NCBI GenBank assembly: GCA_050952845.1
Contig: JBMNLP010000001.1
Coordinates: 310,001 to 374,000 of the forward strand
Source of the DNA: JAGVSV01 sp050952845
Lineage (GTDB): Bacteria; Bacillota; Clostridia; Christensenellales; Aristaeellaceae
DNA length: 64,000 bases
Reading direction: 5' to 3'
The position numbers and the translations under genes are program-made. The notes below the pieces were generated by a model. That model was not told the DNA's origin. It did not search any database and saw only the letters and a list, made by a program, of their open reading frames with translations. Within the stretch, counting starts at the first letter, position 1; each line of letters begins with the position of its first letter. Below are positions 8,865-17,841 of the stretch, one piece after another.

Positions 8865-9659
8865 ATGAAACTCGGTGTAAACACCGTCCTTTTCAAGCCC
8901 TTTCCCGTCTATGAGGCCATGCGCCTCATCGTGCTGTCGGGGTACGACGGCGTGGAGCTGTCCGCTATCAAGGGGATGTGCGAGCATCTGAACCTGGACG
9001 ACCCCGCTGAAAGCATGGCTGAAATCAAGCGCGCGCAGGCCGACTTCGGCCTTGAGCTGCTGTCCATGGAAGTCGCTTCCCAGGACGAGGAGCGGCTGGT
9101 GAAAGCCTTTACCGCCGCCAAGGAGCTTGGCGTGCCCGTTGTCAATGTCGGTCCCACCGGCAAAATGAACGTGGAAGGCGATCTGGAGAAGAACATCGCT
9201 TCCCTGAAAAAGCTGGCCGGCATCGCCAAGGAATATGGCGTGACGCTGTGCTGCAAGGCCCACGTGGGCGCTTCCATGTTCGACACCGACACCACGCTGG
9301 CTGCCATGGCTGCCATTCCGGACCAATCCTTCGGCATCGACATGGACCCCAGCCACATCCACCGCGCCGGCGAGAAGCCCGAGGAGGCGCTGCCCAAGGT
9401 GATCTCCCGCGTGCGGCACATCCACATCCGCGACTGCAAGGGCCCGGGCCCGTCGCCCGGCGCGCCCAGGGATCAGGCCTGCGGCAAGGGCGACATCAAC
9501 CTGCAGGGCTACTTTAAGGCCATGGTGGATGCCGGTTACAAGGGCCCCGTGGTGCTGGAAGTGATCGGGCCGGATCAGTCCATCGAAGCCGCCACCGCCA
9601 TTTCTGCCGAAAGCTACGGCTACATGAACGCGTGCCTTGTTGCACTGGGCGCGCGCTGA
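8865..9659 (+). CDS. Sugar phosphate isomerase/epimerase-like TIM-barrel protein
   Basis: A 264-residue protein of the xylose-isomerase-like TIM-barrel superfamily (AP_endonuc_2 fold). Visible landmarks are GYDGVELSAIKG near the N-terminus, the metal-site strand IDMDPSHIHRAGE, the HIHIRDCKG strand, and the closing VVLEVIG with a Glu ligand. Such enzymes isomerise or epimerise sugars, often as partners of Gfo/Idh/MocA dehydrogenases, two of which lie downstream. A strong GGAGGT site precedes ATG 8865. The first gene of its operon; exact reaction unknown. Confidence 0.88.
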   Translation: MKLGVNTVLFKPFPVYEAMRLIVLSGYDGVELSAIKGMCEHLNLDDPAESMAEIKRAQADFGLELLSMEVASQDEERLVKAFTAAKELGVPVVNVGPTGKMNVEGDLEKNIASLKKLAGIAKEYGVTLCCKAHVGASMFDTDTTLAAMAAIPDQSFGIDMDPSHIHRAGEKPEEALPKVISRVRHIHIRDCKGPGPSPGAPRDQACGKGDINLQGYFKAMVDAGYKGPVVLEVIGPDQSIEAATAISAESYGYMNACLVALGAR

Positions 9660-9689
9660 ACAATATCAACATCAGGAGGTAACAACAAC

Positions 9690-11096
9690 ATGCCCAAAAA
9701 GAAACCCAACATCCTGTTATTCGGCATCGACAGCCTCAGGCGCGACCACATGAGCCATTACGGCTACCACCGCTTGACCACGCCGCACATCACCAAGTAT
9801 GCCGAGGGCGGCGTCACGTTCAACAACTGTTTCAGCCCGTCCATCCCCACCACGCCCGGCTACGGCTGCATGTTCACGGGCAGGGACTGCTTCGGCACCA
9901 ACACCGTGGCGCTGCGCCACAAAGGCGATATGGCGCCCGGCGTCAAAACGCTGGCCGAGGTGCTGCGCGAACACGGCTACACCACGACCTCGGTGGGCTT
10001 TGAAGGCAACCCGGCTGCGCGCGGGTATGACAACTACATCTCCTTCTCCGGCTGGGGCAGCTGGGAAACCGGCCGCTCGCACAAGGCAGAAAACCTCAAC
10101 GCCGTCACCATCCCGGAGATGGAGCGCCTGGCCGCGCAGGACAAGCCCTTCCTGCTGTTCCTGCGCCATATGGACCCGCATTCGCCGTACCTGGCGCCCG
10201 AACCCTTCCACAGGATGTTCTTCCAGGGCGATGAGTTCGACGAGAACAACAAATCGCTGGAGCCTGTGTACCAGTTCAAGCCCTTCTGTGACTACTTCTA
10301 TGACTGGTTCCCGCCGGGCTGCACCAGCAGCGACTACATCGTGGCGCAGTACGACGCAGCCATCGCCTACATGGACGCCTGCATCCAGCCGCTGCTGCAA
10401 AAGCTGGCGGACTTGGGGCTGGAGGACGATACCATCGTCGTATTCACCTCCGACCATGGCGAAACCCTCTATGACCACGACCATTATTTCGACCACCACG
10501 GCTTGTACGACTGCACGCTGGTGGTGCCGCTGATCCTGCGCTGGAACAATAAGCTGCCCAGAGGCGTGCGCGTGGACGACTACTGCCAGCTCAAGGACGT
10601 CATGCCCACGCTGCTTGACCTGGTCGGCATCGACGGCACGCCGTACAGCTTCGATGGCCGCAGCCTGCTGCCCGCCCTCGAGGGCAAGCGCGGGAAGGAG
10701 CCCGAGTTCTACATCACCGAGTGCACCTGGCAGCGCAAACACGGCTGGCGCACCCCCGAATGGAAGCTGATCCGCGCGCTGGAGCCGGACTTCCACTACC
10801 GCGAGCCGGTGGAGCTGTACAACCTGATCAAGGACCCGGACGAGAACCACAACGTCGCCGAGCAGGAGCCCGAGGTTGTTGCCTGCCTCACCCAGCGGAT
10901 GGAGCAGTTCATCGCCAGGCGCGAGAAGGAAACCGGGCGCACCAACCCCATGTACACAAACCTGGACTGGCACGGCTTTGAAGGCCGCGGGCCGTTCAAA
11001 TCGTCGGATGAAGCGTATAACACCATGCACATCGGCAGCTCACAGACAGCGCAAAAGCTGCAGGAGCGCCTGAAAAAGGAAAAGAAAGGCGACTGA
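9690..11096 (+). CDS. Sulfatase-superfamily hydrolase with Thr at the formylglycine position
   Basis: A 468-residue alkaline-phosphatase/sulfatase-fold enzyme without signal peptide. Metal ligands are present: Asp14 in GIDSLRRDH and Asp255-His256 in FTSDHGE. The active-site block normally reads Cys/Ser-x-Pro-x-Arg before a Thr-Gly; here it is Thr54-Thr-Pro-Gly-Tyr58, so neither Cys nor Ser can be turned into formylglycine and the Arg is replaced by Tyr. Thr nucleophiles are known in phosphodiesterase and phosphotransferase branches of this superfamily, so the substrate may be a phosphate ester rather than a sulfate. It differs from copy 2 at one residue (Glu to Gln in TPEWKL). Confidence 0.88.
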   Translation: MPKKKPNILLFGIDSLRRDHMSHYGYHRLTTPHITKYAEGGVTFNNCFSPSIPTTPGYGCMFTGRDCFGTNTVALRHKGDMAPGVKTLAEVLREHGYTTTSVGFEGNPAARGYDNYISFSGWGSWETGRSHKAENLNAVTIPEMERLAAQDKPFLLFLRHMDPHSPYLAPEPFHRMFFQGDEFDENNKSLEPVYQFKPFCDYFYDWFPPGCTSSDYIVAQYDAAIAYMDACIQPLLQKLADLGLEDDTIVVFTSDHGETLYDHDHYFDHHGLYDCTLVVPLILRWNNKLPRGVRVDDYCQLKDVMPTLLDLVGIDGTPYSFDGRSLLPALEGKRGKEPEFYITECTWQRKHGWRTPEWKLIRALEPDFHYREPVELYNLIKDPDENHNVAEQEPEVVACLTQRMEQFIARREKETGRTNPMYTNLDWHGFEGRGPFKSSDEAYNTMHIGSSQTAQKLQERLKKEKKGD

Positions 11097-11097
11097 C

Positions 11098-12108
11098 ATG
11101 CTGAAAGTATGCGTGATTGGCATGGGGCCCATCGGCAACCTGCATGCGCGTATCTACCGGGGAGACGACATGGTGGAGCTGGCCGGCGTGTGTGACATCA
11201 TCCCGGAGCGGGCGGAAGCCGCCGGCGAACAGCACGGGGTGCCGTACTACCTGGATGCCGAAACCATGCTGCGCGAGGTGAAGCCCGACATCGTGTCGGT
11301 CGCTACCGGCGGGTATGAATACTCGTCCGACCATATGAAGCCTACCCTGCAGGCGCTGGAGGCGGGTGCGCATGTGCTGTGCGAAAAGCCCATCTCCAAC
11401 AGCATTGAGGACGGCAGGCGCATGGTGGACACGGCGAAAAAGCTCAACCGCTGCTTTGCCATCGACTTTAACCACCGCTTCACGCCGGCGGCGCGCGCTG
11501 CCAAAGCTTGGCAGGACGAAGGGCTGATCGGCGAGCTATTGTTTTGCAACATGGCGCTATGGATCGGCAAGCCGCAGGATTTTGAGTCGCCCTACTATCA
11601 CCTGAAGGCGCTCAACCCCCACAGCATGGAGATCATCCGCTACTTCATGGGCGACATCGAAGCCGTGCAGTGCTTCGCGATGAAATCCTCCGGGCGCACG
11701 ATCTGGTCCACCGCCAGCATCAACATGAAGTTCAAGAACGGCGCTGTCGGCCACCTGACCAGCAGCTACGACATCGCGCGCGGCCATCCCATGGAGCGCT
11801 GCGAGGTGGCGGGCCTGAAAGGCCGCCTGGTATTTGAGGACATGTGGCGCGAAGCGACGCTGTACCCGGCCGGCAACCCCGAAAAGCGCGTGTATACCAA
11901 CCCGGTGTTCGGCGGCTATGCCGGCTTTGACGACACCTTCCGCGACCGCCTGCGCAGCTTCGTGCGCGAGGTGGCGGCGGGCACCCGCCCGGAGGATATC
12001 GACGGCAGCGGCCTGCAGGGCCTGAAGGCCCAGATGGCCATTCACGCCGCCATCGAATCGCTGGATACGGGACGGGTCGTTTACCTGGATGAGCTTTTCC
12101 CTGACTGA
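11098..12108 (+). CDS. Gfo/Idh/MocA-family oxidoreductase
   Basis: A 336-residue NAD(P)-dependent sugar dehydrogenase-like enzyme. The N-terminal Rossmann motif is VIGMGPIGNLHA, followed by the CDI strand, and the family signature CEKPIS with its Lys appears near residue 100. The DFNHRFTPAA region opens the C-terminal substrate domain. It starts two bases after the preceding stop and overlaps the next gene by 20 bp. With the TIM-barrel isomerase it could oxidise and re-reduce a sugar, as in inositol-type pathways (inference). Confidence 0.92.
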   Translation: MLKVCVIGMGPIGNLHARIYRGDDMVELAGVCDIIPERAEAAGEQHGVPYYLDAETMLREVKPDIVSVATGGYEYSSDHMKPTLQALEAGAHVLCEKPISNSIEDGRRMVDTAKKLNRCFAIDFNHRFTPAARAAKAWQDEGLIGELLFCNMALWIGKPQDFESPYYHLKALNPHSMEIIRYFMGDIEAVQCFAMKSSGRTIWSTASINMKFKNGAVGHLTSSYDIARGHPMERCEVAGLKGRLVFEDMWREATLYPAGNPEKRVYTNPVFGGYAGFDDTFRDRLRSFVREVAAGTRPEDIDGSGLQGLKAQMAIHAAIESLDTGRVVYLDELFPD

Positions 12109-12985
12109 TAGCGCCCCATCCGCGGCGCAGGACAGGCTGCTGAGCATCCGCACTTACACGGCGCCGGATGACCCGCAGATCGCGGTCATGCACCTGCGCC
12201 ACGGCGCAACCAACCTGCACGCGCACGACTGCTACGAAATCGTGCTCGTGCAGGAGGGGTCGTGCCTGCACGAAACGGGCGGCCGCACGGTGCTGCTGAT
12301 GGCGGGCGACCTGTTCATCATCCGCCCCGGTGACATGCACCGTTACATCAGCAACCACGACATCGCCCTGTTCAACTGTCTGTTCACGCTGTCGGCGCTG
12401 GGCGAAGCCGGCCAGGAGCTGCGGCGGACAGCGGGCGGCGCCCGCCTGTTCGCATCGCAGAGCGACTACTTAGACCGCGTGCACCTGAGCCTGCCCGGCC
12501 GCATGGCGATGACCAGGCGCCTGGAAGGTATGATGGCTGTCATGAAGGAGCGCGCCGAAGGCTGGCAGGTGCAGCTGCGCGCCGAGCTGACGCTGTTGGC
12601 GGTGCAGTGCGCGCGCCTGTTTGCGGAATTGACGCAGGCGGACGGCGACAAGCGGCTGTACTTAGGCTATGTGTCCAAAGCCCTGCAGTACATCGACGCG
12701 CACCACGCCGACGATCTGTCCATCAGCGAAATCGCCAGACAGGCGGGCGTGTCCCCCGACTACTTCACGCGGCAGTTCCGCCAGGTGACGGGCATCACGC
12801 CCATCGAATACCTGTGCCGCTACCGGCTTGCCAGGGCCATGGCGCTGCTGCGCCGGGGCGAGGCCGTGCAGGCGGCAGCCGGCGCGGCGGGGTTCCGCAG
12901 CCTGAGCCATTTTTCAAGGGAGTTCAAGCGGCACATCGGCACCACGCCGTCCGGGTACCGCAAGGAACATATGCTTACACATTAA
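12089..12985 (+). CDS. AraC-family transcriptional regulator
   Basis: A 298-residue regulator. The N-terminal cupin sensor is visible as HDCYEIVLVQEGS and the following RPGDMHRY strand, and the C-terminal pair of helix-turn-helix motifs as ISEIARQAGVSPDYFTRQF and AAGAAGFRSLSHFSREF. The gene starts inside the previous one (20-bp overlap) and so sits within the operon it probably controls. Two residues differ from copy 2 (Asp to Glu near residue 28, Met to Ile near 152). Likely an activator responding to a sugar (family knowledge). Confidence 0.93.
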   Translation: MSFSLTDSAPSAAQDRLLSIRTYTAPDDPQIAVMHLRHGATNLHAHDCYEIVLVQEGSCLHETGGRTVLLMAGDLFIIRPGDMHRYISNHDIALFNCLFTLSALGEAGQELRRTAGGARLFASQSDYLDRVHLSLPGRMAMTRRLEGMMAVMKERAEGWQVQLRAELTLLAVQCARLFAELTQADGDKRLYLGYVSKALQYIDAHHADDLSISEIARQAGVSPDYFTRQFRQVTGITPIEYLCRYRLARAMALLRRGEAVQAAAGAAGFRSLSHFSREFKRHIGTTPSGYRKEHMLTH

Positions 12986-13000
12986 AGCTTACACATTAAA
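12973..13000. repeat. Tandem 14-bp repeat at gene junction
   Basis: GCTTACACATTAAA occurs twice head to tail (12973-12986, 12987-13000). The first unit supplies the last codons and TAA of the AraC gene; the second runs straight into the GGAGG ribosome site of the next gene. Present unchanged in copy 2 (63557-63584). Probably a slippage duplication. Confidence 0.9.
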
Positions 13001-13012
13001 GGAGGAAACAAC

Positions 13013-14119
13013 ATGGCACTGAAATGCGCAGTCGTCGGCATGGGCGGCATTGGCAATACCCATGCAGGCATCTACAAGGACAACCCGCTGTCCGAGCTGG
13101 TCGCGGTATGCGACATCGTGAAGGAAAAGGCGGACGCCGCGGCGGAAAAGCTCGGCGTCAAGGCATTCTACTCGCTCAAGGACATGCTGGCAGCCATGCC
13201 GGAAATCGATGTGGTTTCCGTGACCACATCGGGTTATGACAACGGCTCCATGCACTTTGAGCCCGCGATGGAAGCGCTGCAGGCGGGTAAAAACGTGCTG
13301 GTGGAGAAGCCCATCTGCGCGGACGTCCGCGACGCCAGGGAGCTGGTGGCCTACGCCGCTCGCAACAAGCTGCGCCTGGGCTGCAACCTGAACCACTATT
13401 TCACAGAGCCAGCCGACCGCGCCATGGAGATGATCCAGCAGGACAAAATCGGCGAGCTGGTATATTGCATCCATAAGGTGGGCTTCAACGGCTCGGAAAC
13501 CAAGTACACCGGCCCCGGCAGCCCGCGCTGGCAGACGCCCTATTCCCATGTGAAGGCGTTCTGCGCCCATCCCTTCAGCGTGATGCGCTATTTCTGCGGC
13601 GACATTGTGGCTGTGCAGGCGTTCCTGTCCAAGCCCGGCGTGCGCGCCACCAAGCGCGACCCGATGCTGTCCATCAACTCCATCCACGTGAAGTTTGCCG
13701 ACGGCGGCGTAGGCTACCTGATCAGCCAGCGCGGCGACGCCATGTTCGGCCTGGGCGGCTGGTGGAGCTATGAGCACGCCGGCACCAAGGGCACCTTCTG
13801 CATCGAAAACTGCGTGGAGAAGCTGCACTTCTGGGACATCGACAAGATGACCGGCCCGGCGTCGATGGCATCCCCCGCGCCCGAAACCATCAACACCGGC
13901 GTTTCCGACTTTGGCGCCACCTTCCCCACCCGCCTGAATGCGTTCTTGGAGGACGTCACCAACAACGTGCCCCATGAGCACATCCGCGCCTCAGGGCGTG
14001 ACGCCCTGGCCACGCTGGAGTATACGTTCGCAGCCATCGACTCCTACGAGAATGGCGGTGCGCTGGTGGTGCCCTACAGGCTGCCGCCGCTGCACGGAGA
14101 TATCTCCAGGGTATTCTGA
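13013..14119 (+). CDS. Gfo/Idh/MocA-family oxidoreductase, second in operon
   Basis: A 368-residue dehydrogenase with the Rossmann motif VVGMGGIGNTHAG, the signature VEKPIC, and a longer C-terminal domain than the first oxidoreductase. AAAGGAGGAAAC before ATG 13013 is a strong ribosome site, suggesting high or independent translation. It overlaps the following sulfatase by one base (TGATG). The two oxidoreductases are clearly different proteins, so they probably act at different steps on the sugar. The repeat's copy 2 is cut inside this gene. Confidence 0.93.
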   Translation: MALKCAVVGMGGIGNTHAGIYKDNPLSELVAVCDIVKEKADAAAEKLGVKAFYSLKDMLAAMPEIDVVSVTTSGYDNGSMHFEPAMEALQAGKNVLVEKPICADVRDARELVAYAARNKLRLGCNLNHYFTEPADRAMEMIQQDKIGELVYCIHKVGFNGSETKYTGPGSPRWQTPYSHVKAFCAHPFSVMRYFCGDIVAVQAFLSKPGVRATKRDPMLSINSIHVKFADGGVGYLISQRGDAMFGLGGWWSYEHAGTKGTFCIENCVEKLHFWDIDKMTGPASMASPAPETINTGVSDFGATFPTRLNAFLEDVTNNVPHEHIRASGRDALATLEYTFAAIDSYENGGALVVPYRLPPLHGDISRVF

Positions 14120-15501
14120 TGGACCGGGGCGCAGACAAGCGGCCCAATATCCTGCTGCTGCTGGCTGACCAGTTCCGGTGGGACTGCCTTGGCTTCCTGA
14201 AGGAGCGCGGCGTTAAAACCCCCCACCTGGACAGGCTGGCCAGCCGCAGCGCGGTATTTACCAGGGCTTATACCCCCATGCCGGTGTGCGCACCGGCGCG
14301 CCAGGCGCTGATTACGGGCAGGCACCCGGACCATATCGGCGCCTTCTGGAATTACGACTTTTTCCACACGCCCACGGCCCAGCGCAGGGACGCCTGGACA
14401 ACCAGGCTGCCGGCACTGGGGTACCGCACGGGCTATATCGGCAAATGGCACTGCTCGCCCGTGCACGGACCGGAGGACTTTGGCTACCAGGATGTCATCC
14501 GGAGCGCCGATTATAAGGCGCAGCTGAAGCAGAAATACCCGGACGCAGCGCCAGGCGGTTGGTTTGGTGGCGACAGCACGGTTCCGCTGGAGGAAACCGT
14601 TACCCATTATATGGCGCGCGAGGCAGCGAACCGGTTAACGGGCTACGCTGCGGAAGGGCGTCCCTGGCACATCTGGGCGGACTTTGACGTGCCGCACCTG
14701 CCCTGCCAGCCGTCCGCGCCGTTTTCGGCGATGTACGATGCTGGTGCCATCCCGCCCTGGCCCGGCTTTGGCGATCAGTTCGACAACAAGCCCTACATCC
14801 ACGCCCAGCAAAGCGTGAACTGGCGCCTGGAGGACCTGAGCTGGGACGATTTCGCCCCCATGGTCAGCCGCTACTACGCCATGATATCGCAGTTGGACGA
14901 CGCGCTGGGCATCATCCTGACGGCGTTGGAGGAGAGCGGGCAGTACGACAACACGCTGATCTTCTTCACGGCGGACCATGGCGACATGTGTGGCAGCCAC
15001 CAAATGCTGGATAAGCACTACGTGCTGTATGACGACGTCGTGCGCGTGCCGCTGATGGCGCACATGCCGGGCAGCGCGCCGTTTGTCAGCGACGCCCTGG
15101 TATCGGCTGAGCTGGACATTGCGGCCACGGTGGGCGCTGCGCTGGGACTTGACCCCGGCGACACGCCCCATGGAAGCCCGTTGCCCATCAGCCCGGAAGA
15201 TCATCAAAACCCAAGGGCATACATCACCTCGTCGTGCAACGGGCAGCAGTTCGGGCTGTACTGCGCGCGGATGATCACCGACGGCGTATACAAATACGTC
15301 TGGAACATGACGGATACGGATGAGCTGTATTGCTTAGCGGACGACCCGGGCGAGCACAACAGCCTGATCCACGCGCCCGAACAGGCGGACACGCTGCAGC
15401 GCCTTCGGTGCCACCTGCACGAGGCGCTCAAAGCCCACGGCGACCCCTTTATATTGAAAGGCTGGCTGGACGCCCAGCTGCTGGAGGGCAGAAAGCTGTA
15501 G
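14119..15501 (+). CDS. Sulfatase (formylglycine type)
   Basis: A 460-residue sulfatase. The active-site block is Cys57-Ala-Pro-Ala-Arg61 followed by QALITG, the canonical C-x-P-x-R motif whose Cys becomes formylglycine; an anSME or FGE activating enzyme is needed but not seen in this window. Metal ligands include Asp17 in ADQFRWD and the Asp-His of FFTADHGD. No signal peptide, so it should act in the cytoplasm on imported sulfated sugar. Last gene of the operon. Confidence 0.93.
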   Translation: MDRGADKRPNILLLLADQFRWDCLGFLKERGVKTPHLDRLASRSAVFTRAYTPMPVCAPARQALITGRHPDHIGAFWNYDFFHTPTAQRRDAWTTRLPALGYRTGYIGKWHCSPVHGPEDFGYQDVIRSADYKAQLKQKYPDAAPGGWFGGDSTVPLEETVTHYMAREAANRLTGYAAEGRPWHIWADFDVPHLPCQPSAPFSAMYDAGAIPPWPGFGDQFDNKPYIHAQQSVNWRLEDLSWDDFAPMVSRYYAMISQLDDALGIILTALEESGQYDNTLIFFTADHGDMCGSHQMLDKHYVLYDDVVRVPLMAHMPGSAPFVSDALVSAELDIAATVGAALGLDPGDTPHGSPLPISPEDHQNPRAYITSSCNGQQFGLYCARMITDGVYKYVWNMTDTDELYCLADDPGEHNSLIHAPEQADTLQRLRCHLHEALKAHGDPFILKGWLDAQLLEGRKL

Positions 15502-15669
15502 CCCTGCGCACGCTCAAGGGGGGATAGCCCCCCTGGGCGGGCGGGGGGAAGGGACCACAGCTCCGGAAGAGAAATCGGGGACAAAATGCTGTTTTTGCTG
15601 TCTTCATACTCAGGAAATGTCGTCACATCAAGTTTTCAGAGTTTAGCCTTTGTTTGACATCAGCGGTTT

Positions 15670-15671
<2 letters not shown>
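15502..15671. other. Intergenic stretch left of the IS element
   Basis: Contains a hairpin GGGGGG-ATAG-CCCCCC (15518-15533) directly after the sulfatase stop, with no T-run, possibly a Rho-independent-like stop or a G-tract. The rest (15534-15669) is non-coding and shows no resemblance to 23S rRNA, although the other side of the IS is 23S. Confidence 0.5.
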
Positions 15672-17012
<1,341 letters not shown>

Positions 17013-17169
17013 ATTAAAGAGAGACCATTAAAGGAAAAGGCTATCTTGTTTCAGAAGTTATGCAGCTGTGAGGGTGCGGAAGCACGGCGAGCATTGAGAG
17101 CTAACCATGCGTGCAAGCGCCGAAGGACATGTTCTCAAGCGAGCGTAAGTGCGAAGTACTTTCAGTAGA

Positions 17170-17287
17170 TTTCGGTGGCAAAGGCGAAGGGGATCACCTG
17201 TATCCATCCCGAACACAGAAGTTAAGCCCTTCAGCGCCGATGGTACTTGGCTGGAAACGGCCCGGAAGAGCAGGTCGCCGCCGGATT
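17170..17287 (+). rRNA. rrf: 5S rRNA
   Basis: About 118 nt with the conserved core CCATCCCGAACACAGAAGTT and GCGCCGATGGTACTTGG. The terminal stem pairs TTCGGTGGC (17171) with GCCGCCGGA (ending 17285). It follows the 23S fragment after a spacer of about 157 nt with no tRNA, and is followed at once by a terminator, so this is the normal end of an rRNA operon. Confidence 0.93.
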
Positions 17288-17290
17288 CCA

Positions 17291-17314
17291 AAACACCCGC
17301 CAGGGTGTTTTTTT
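17291..17314 (+). terminator. Intrinsic terminator of the rRNA operon
   Basis: AAACACCC (17291-17298), loop GCCA, GGGTGTTT (17303-17310), then further T residues to 17314. A textbook Rho-independent terminator directly after 5S rRNA. Confidence 0.92.
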
Positions 17315-17338
17315 GCTCTATGCAAGCCGGCAGAAATG

Positions 17339-17347
17339 TGCTATAAT
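17339..17347 (+). promoter_or_regulatory. Extended -10 promoter
   Basis: TGCTATAAT is a perfect extended -10 (TGn plus TATAAT) with no good -35. Transcription should begin near 17354, only a few bases before ATG 17357, so the mRNA may be leaderless or nearly so. Confidence 0.6.
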
Positions 17348-17356
17348 GGACGCACT

Positions 17357-17818
17357 ATGAGCGAAATGAGGTCGCGTGTGATTCGCCCCGGCAAAGTGAT
17401 AAAGTCGGACAAAGGCGGCCTGTTGGTTTCCTTTGAGCGATATGAGGCGTGCAGCCGCTGCGGCGGGTGCGCGGCGGGCATGAAGAAGGATACGCTGATC
17501 CGCGTTGCCGGGCATGCCAATCCTGGCGAATACGTCAGCGTGGAGATGCCTGCAGCCCAGGTCGTGAAGGCCTCCTTCTTGATGTATATGATCCCGCTGG
17601 CAGGATTTCTGCTGGGATTATGGGTGGCGGGTAAGCTGTTGAATGGGAACGACCTGCTGATGACCCTGGGTGGCGTTATCGGCATGCTGGCCGGCATGGG
17701 CGTCTTGGCGCTGCTGGACCGAAGGCTGGCCCTCAAGAAGCAGTGGCAGCCGCAAGTGGTTGCGGTGATCAGCGAAGAAGAAGCAAAAGCAATGAACCTC
17801 TGTGATACAGGGGCATAG
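17357..17818 (+). CDS. RseC/MucC-family (SoxR-reducing system) protein
   Basis: A 153-residue protein: an N-terminal soluble domain with a cysteine cluster (CSRCGGCAAG), then two membrane helices (about residues 70-90 and 95-115) and a short tail. This matches the RseC/MucC family, which in proteobacteria modulates sigma-E and SoxR reduction and in Firmicutes occurs as a stand-alone or Rnf-associated protein. No Rnf genes are near. I choose ATG 17357; the longer open frame would start inside 5S rRNA. No ribosome site precedes it. Confidence 0.82.
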   Translation: MSEMRSRVIRPGKVIKSDKGGLLVSFERYEACSRCGGCAAGMKKDTLIRVAGHANPGEYVSVEMPAAQVVKASFLMYMIPLAGFLLGLWVAGKLLNGNDLLMTLGGVIGMLAGMGVLALLDRRLALKKQWQPQVVAVISEEEAKAMNLCDTGA

Positions 17819-17841
17819 AAATACACCACAAGGAGGATAAG

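Larger units (their letters stand above)
1..13416. repeat. Large direct repeat, copy 1 (cut by window start)
   Basis: Every base aligns without insertion or deletion to 50585-64000 at a constant offset of 50,584. By eye there are about 45 substitutions; only three lie before position 10457 (one near 1171, two at 3190 and 3193) and about 42 lie after it. The left end is cut by the window, and the right limit is set only because copy 2 runs out at 64000, so the true repeat is longer than 13.4 kb. It holds a whole transporter and glycan-catabolism locus. It could be a true segmental duplication, or two strain versions of one locus joined by assembly. Confidence 0.97.

Noticed and set aside
9717..11030. 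437-codon minus-strand open frame opposite the sulfatase-family gene (also 60301-61614)
   Set aside because: Differs between copies at about ten residues where the plus-strand protein changes at one, so selection acts on the plus strand.
12973..13000. Start of a CRISPR-like array
   Set aside because: Only two head-to-tail 14-bp units with no spacers; no other regular repeat or cas gene in the window.
17013..17169. tRNA in the 23S-5S spacer
   Set aside because: No cloverleaf or conserved T-loop sequence could be found in the spacer.
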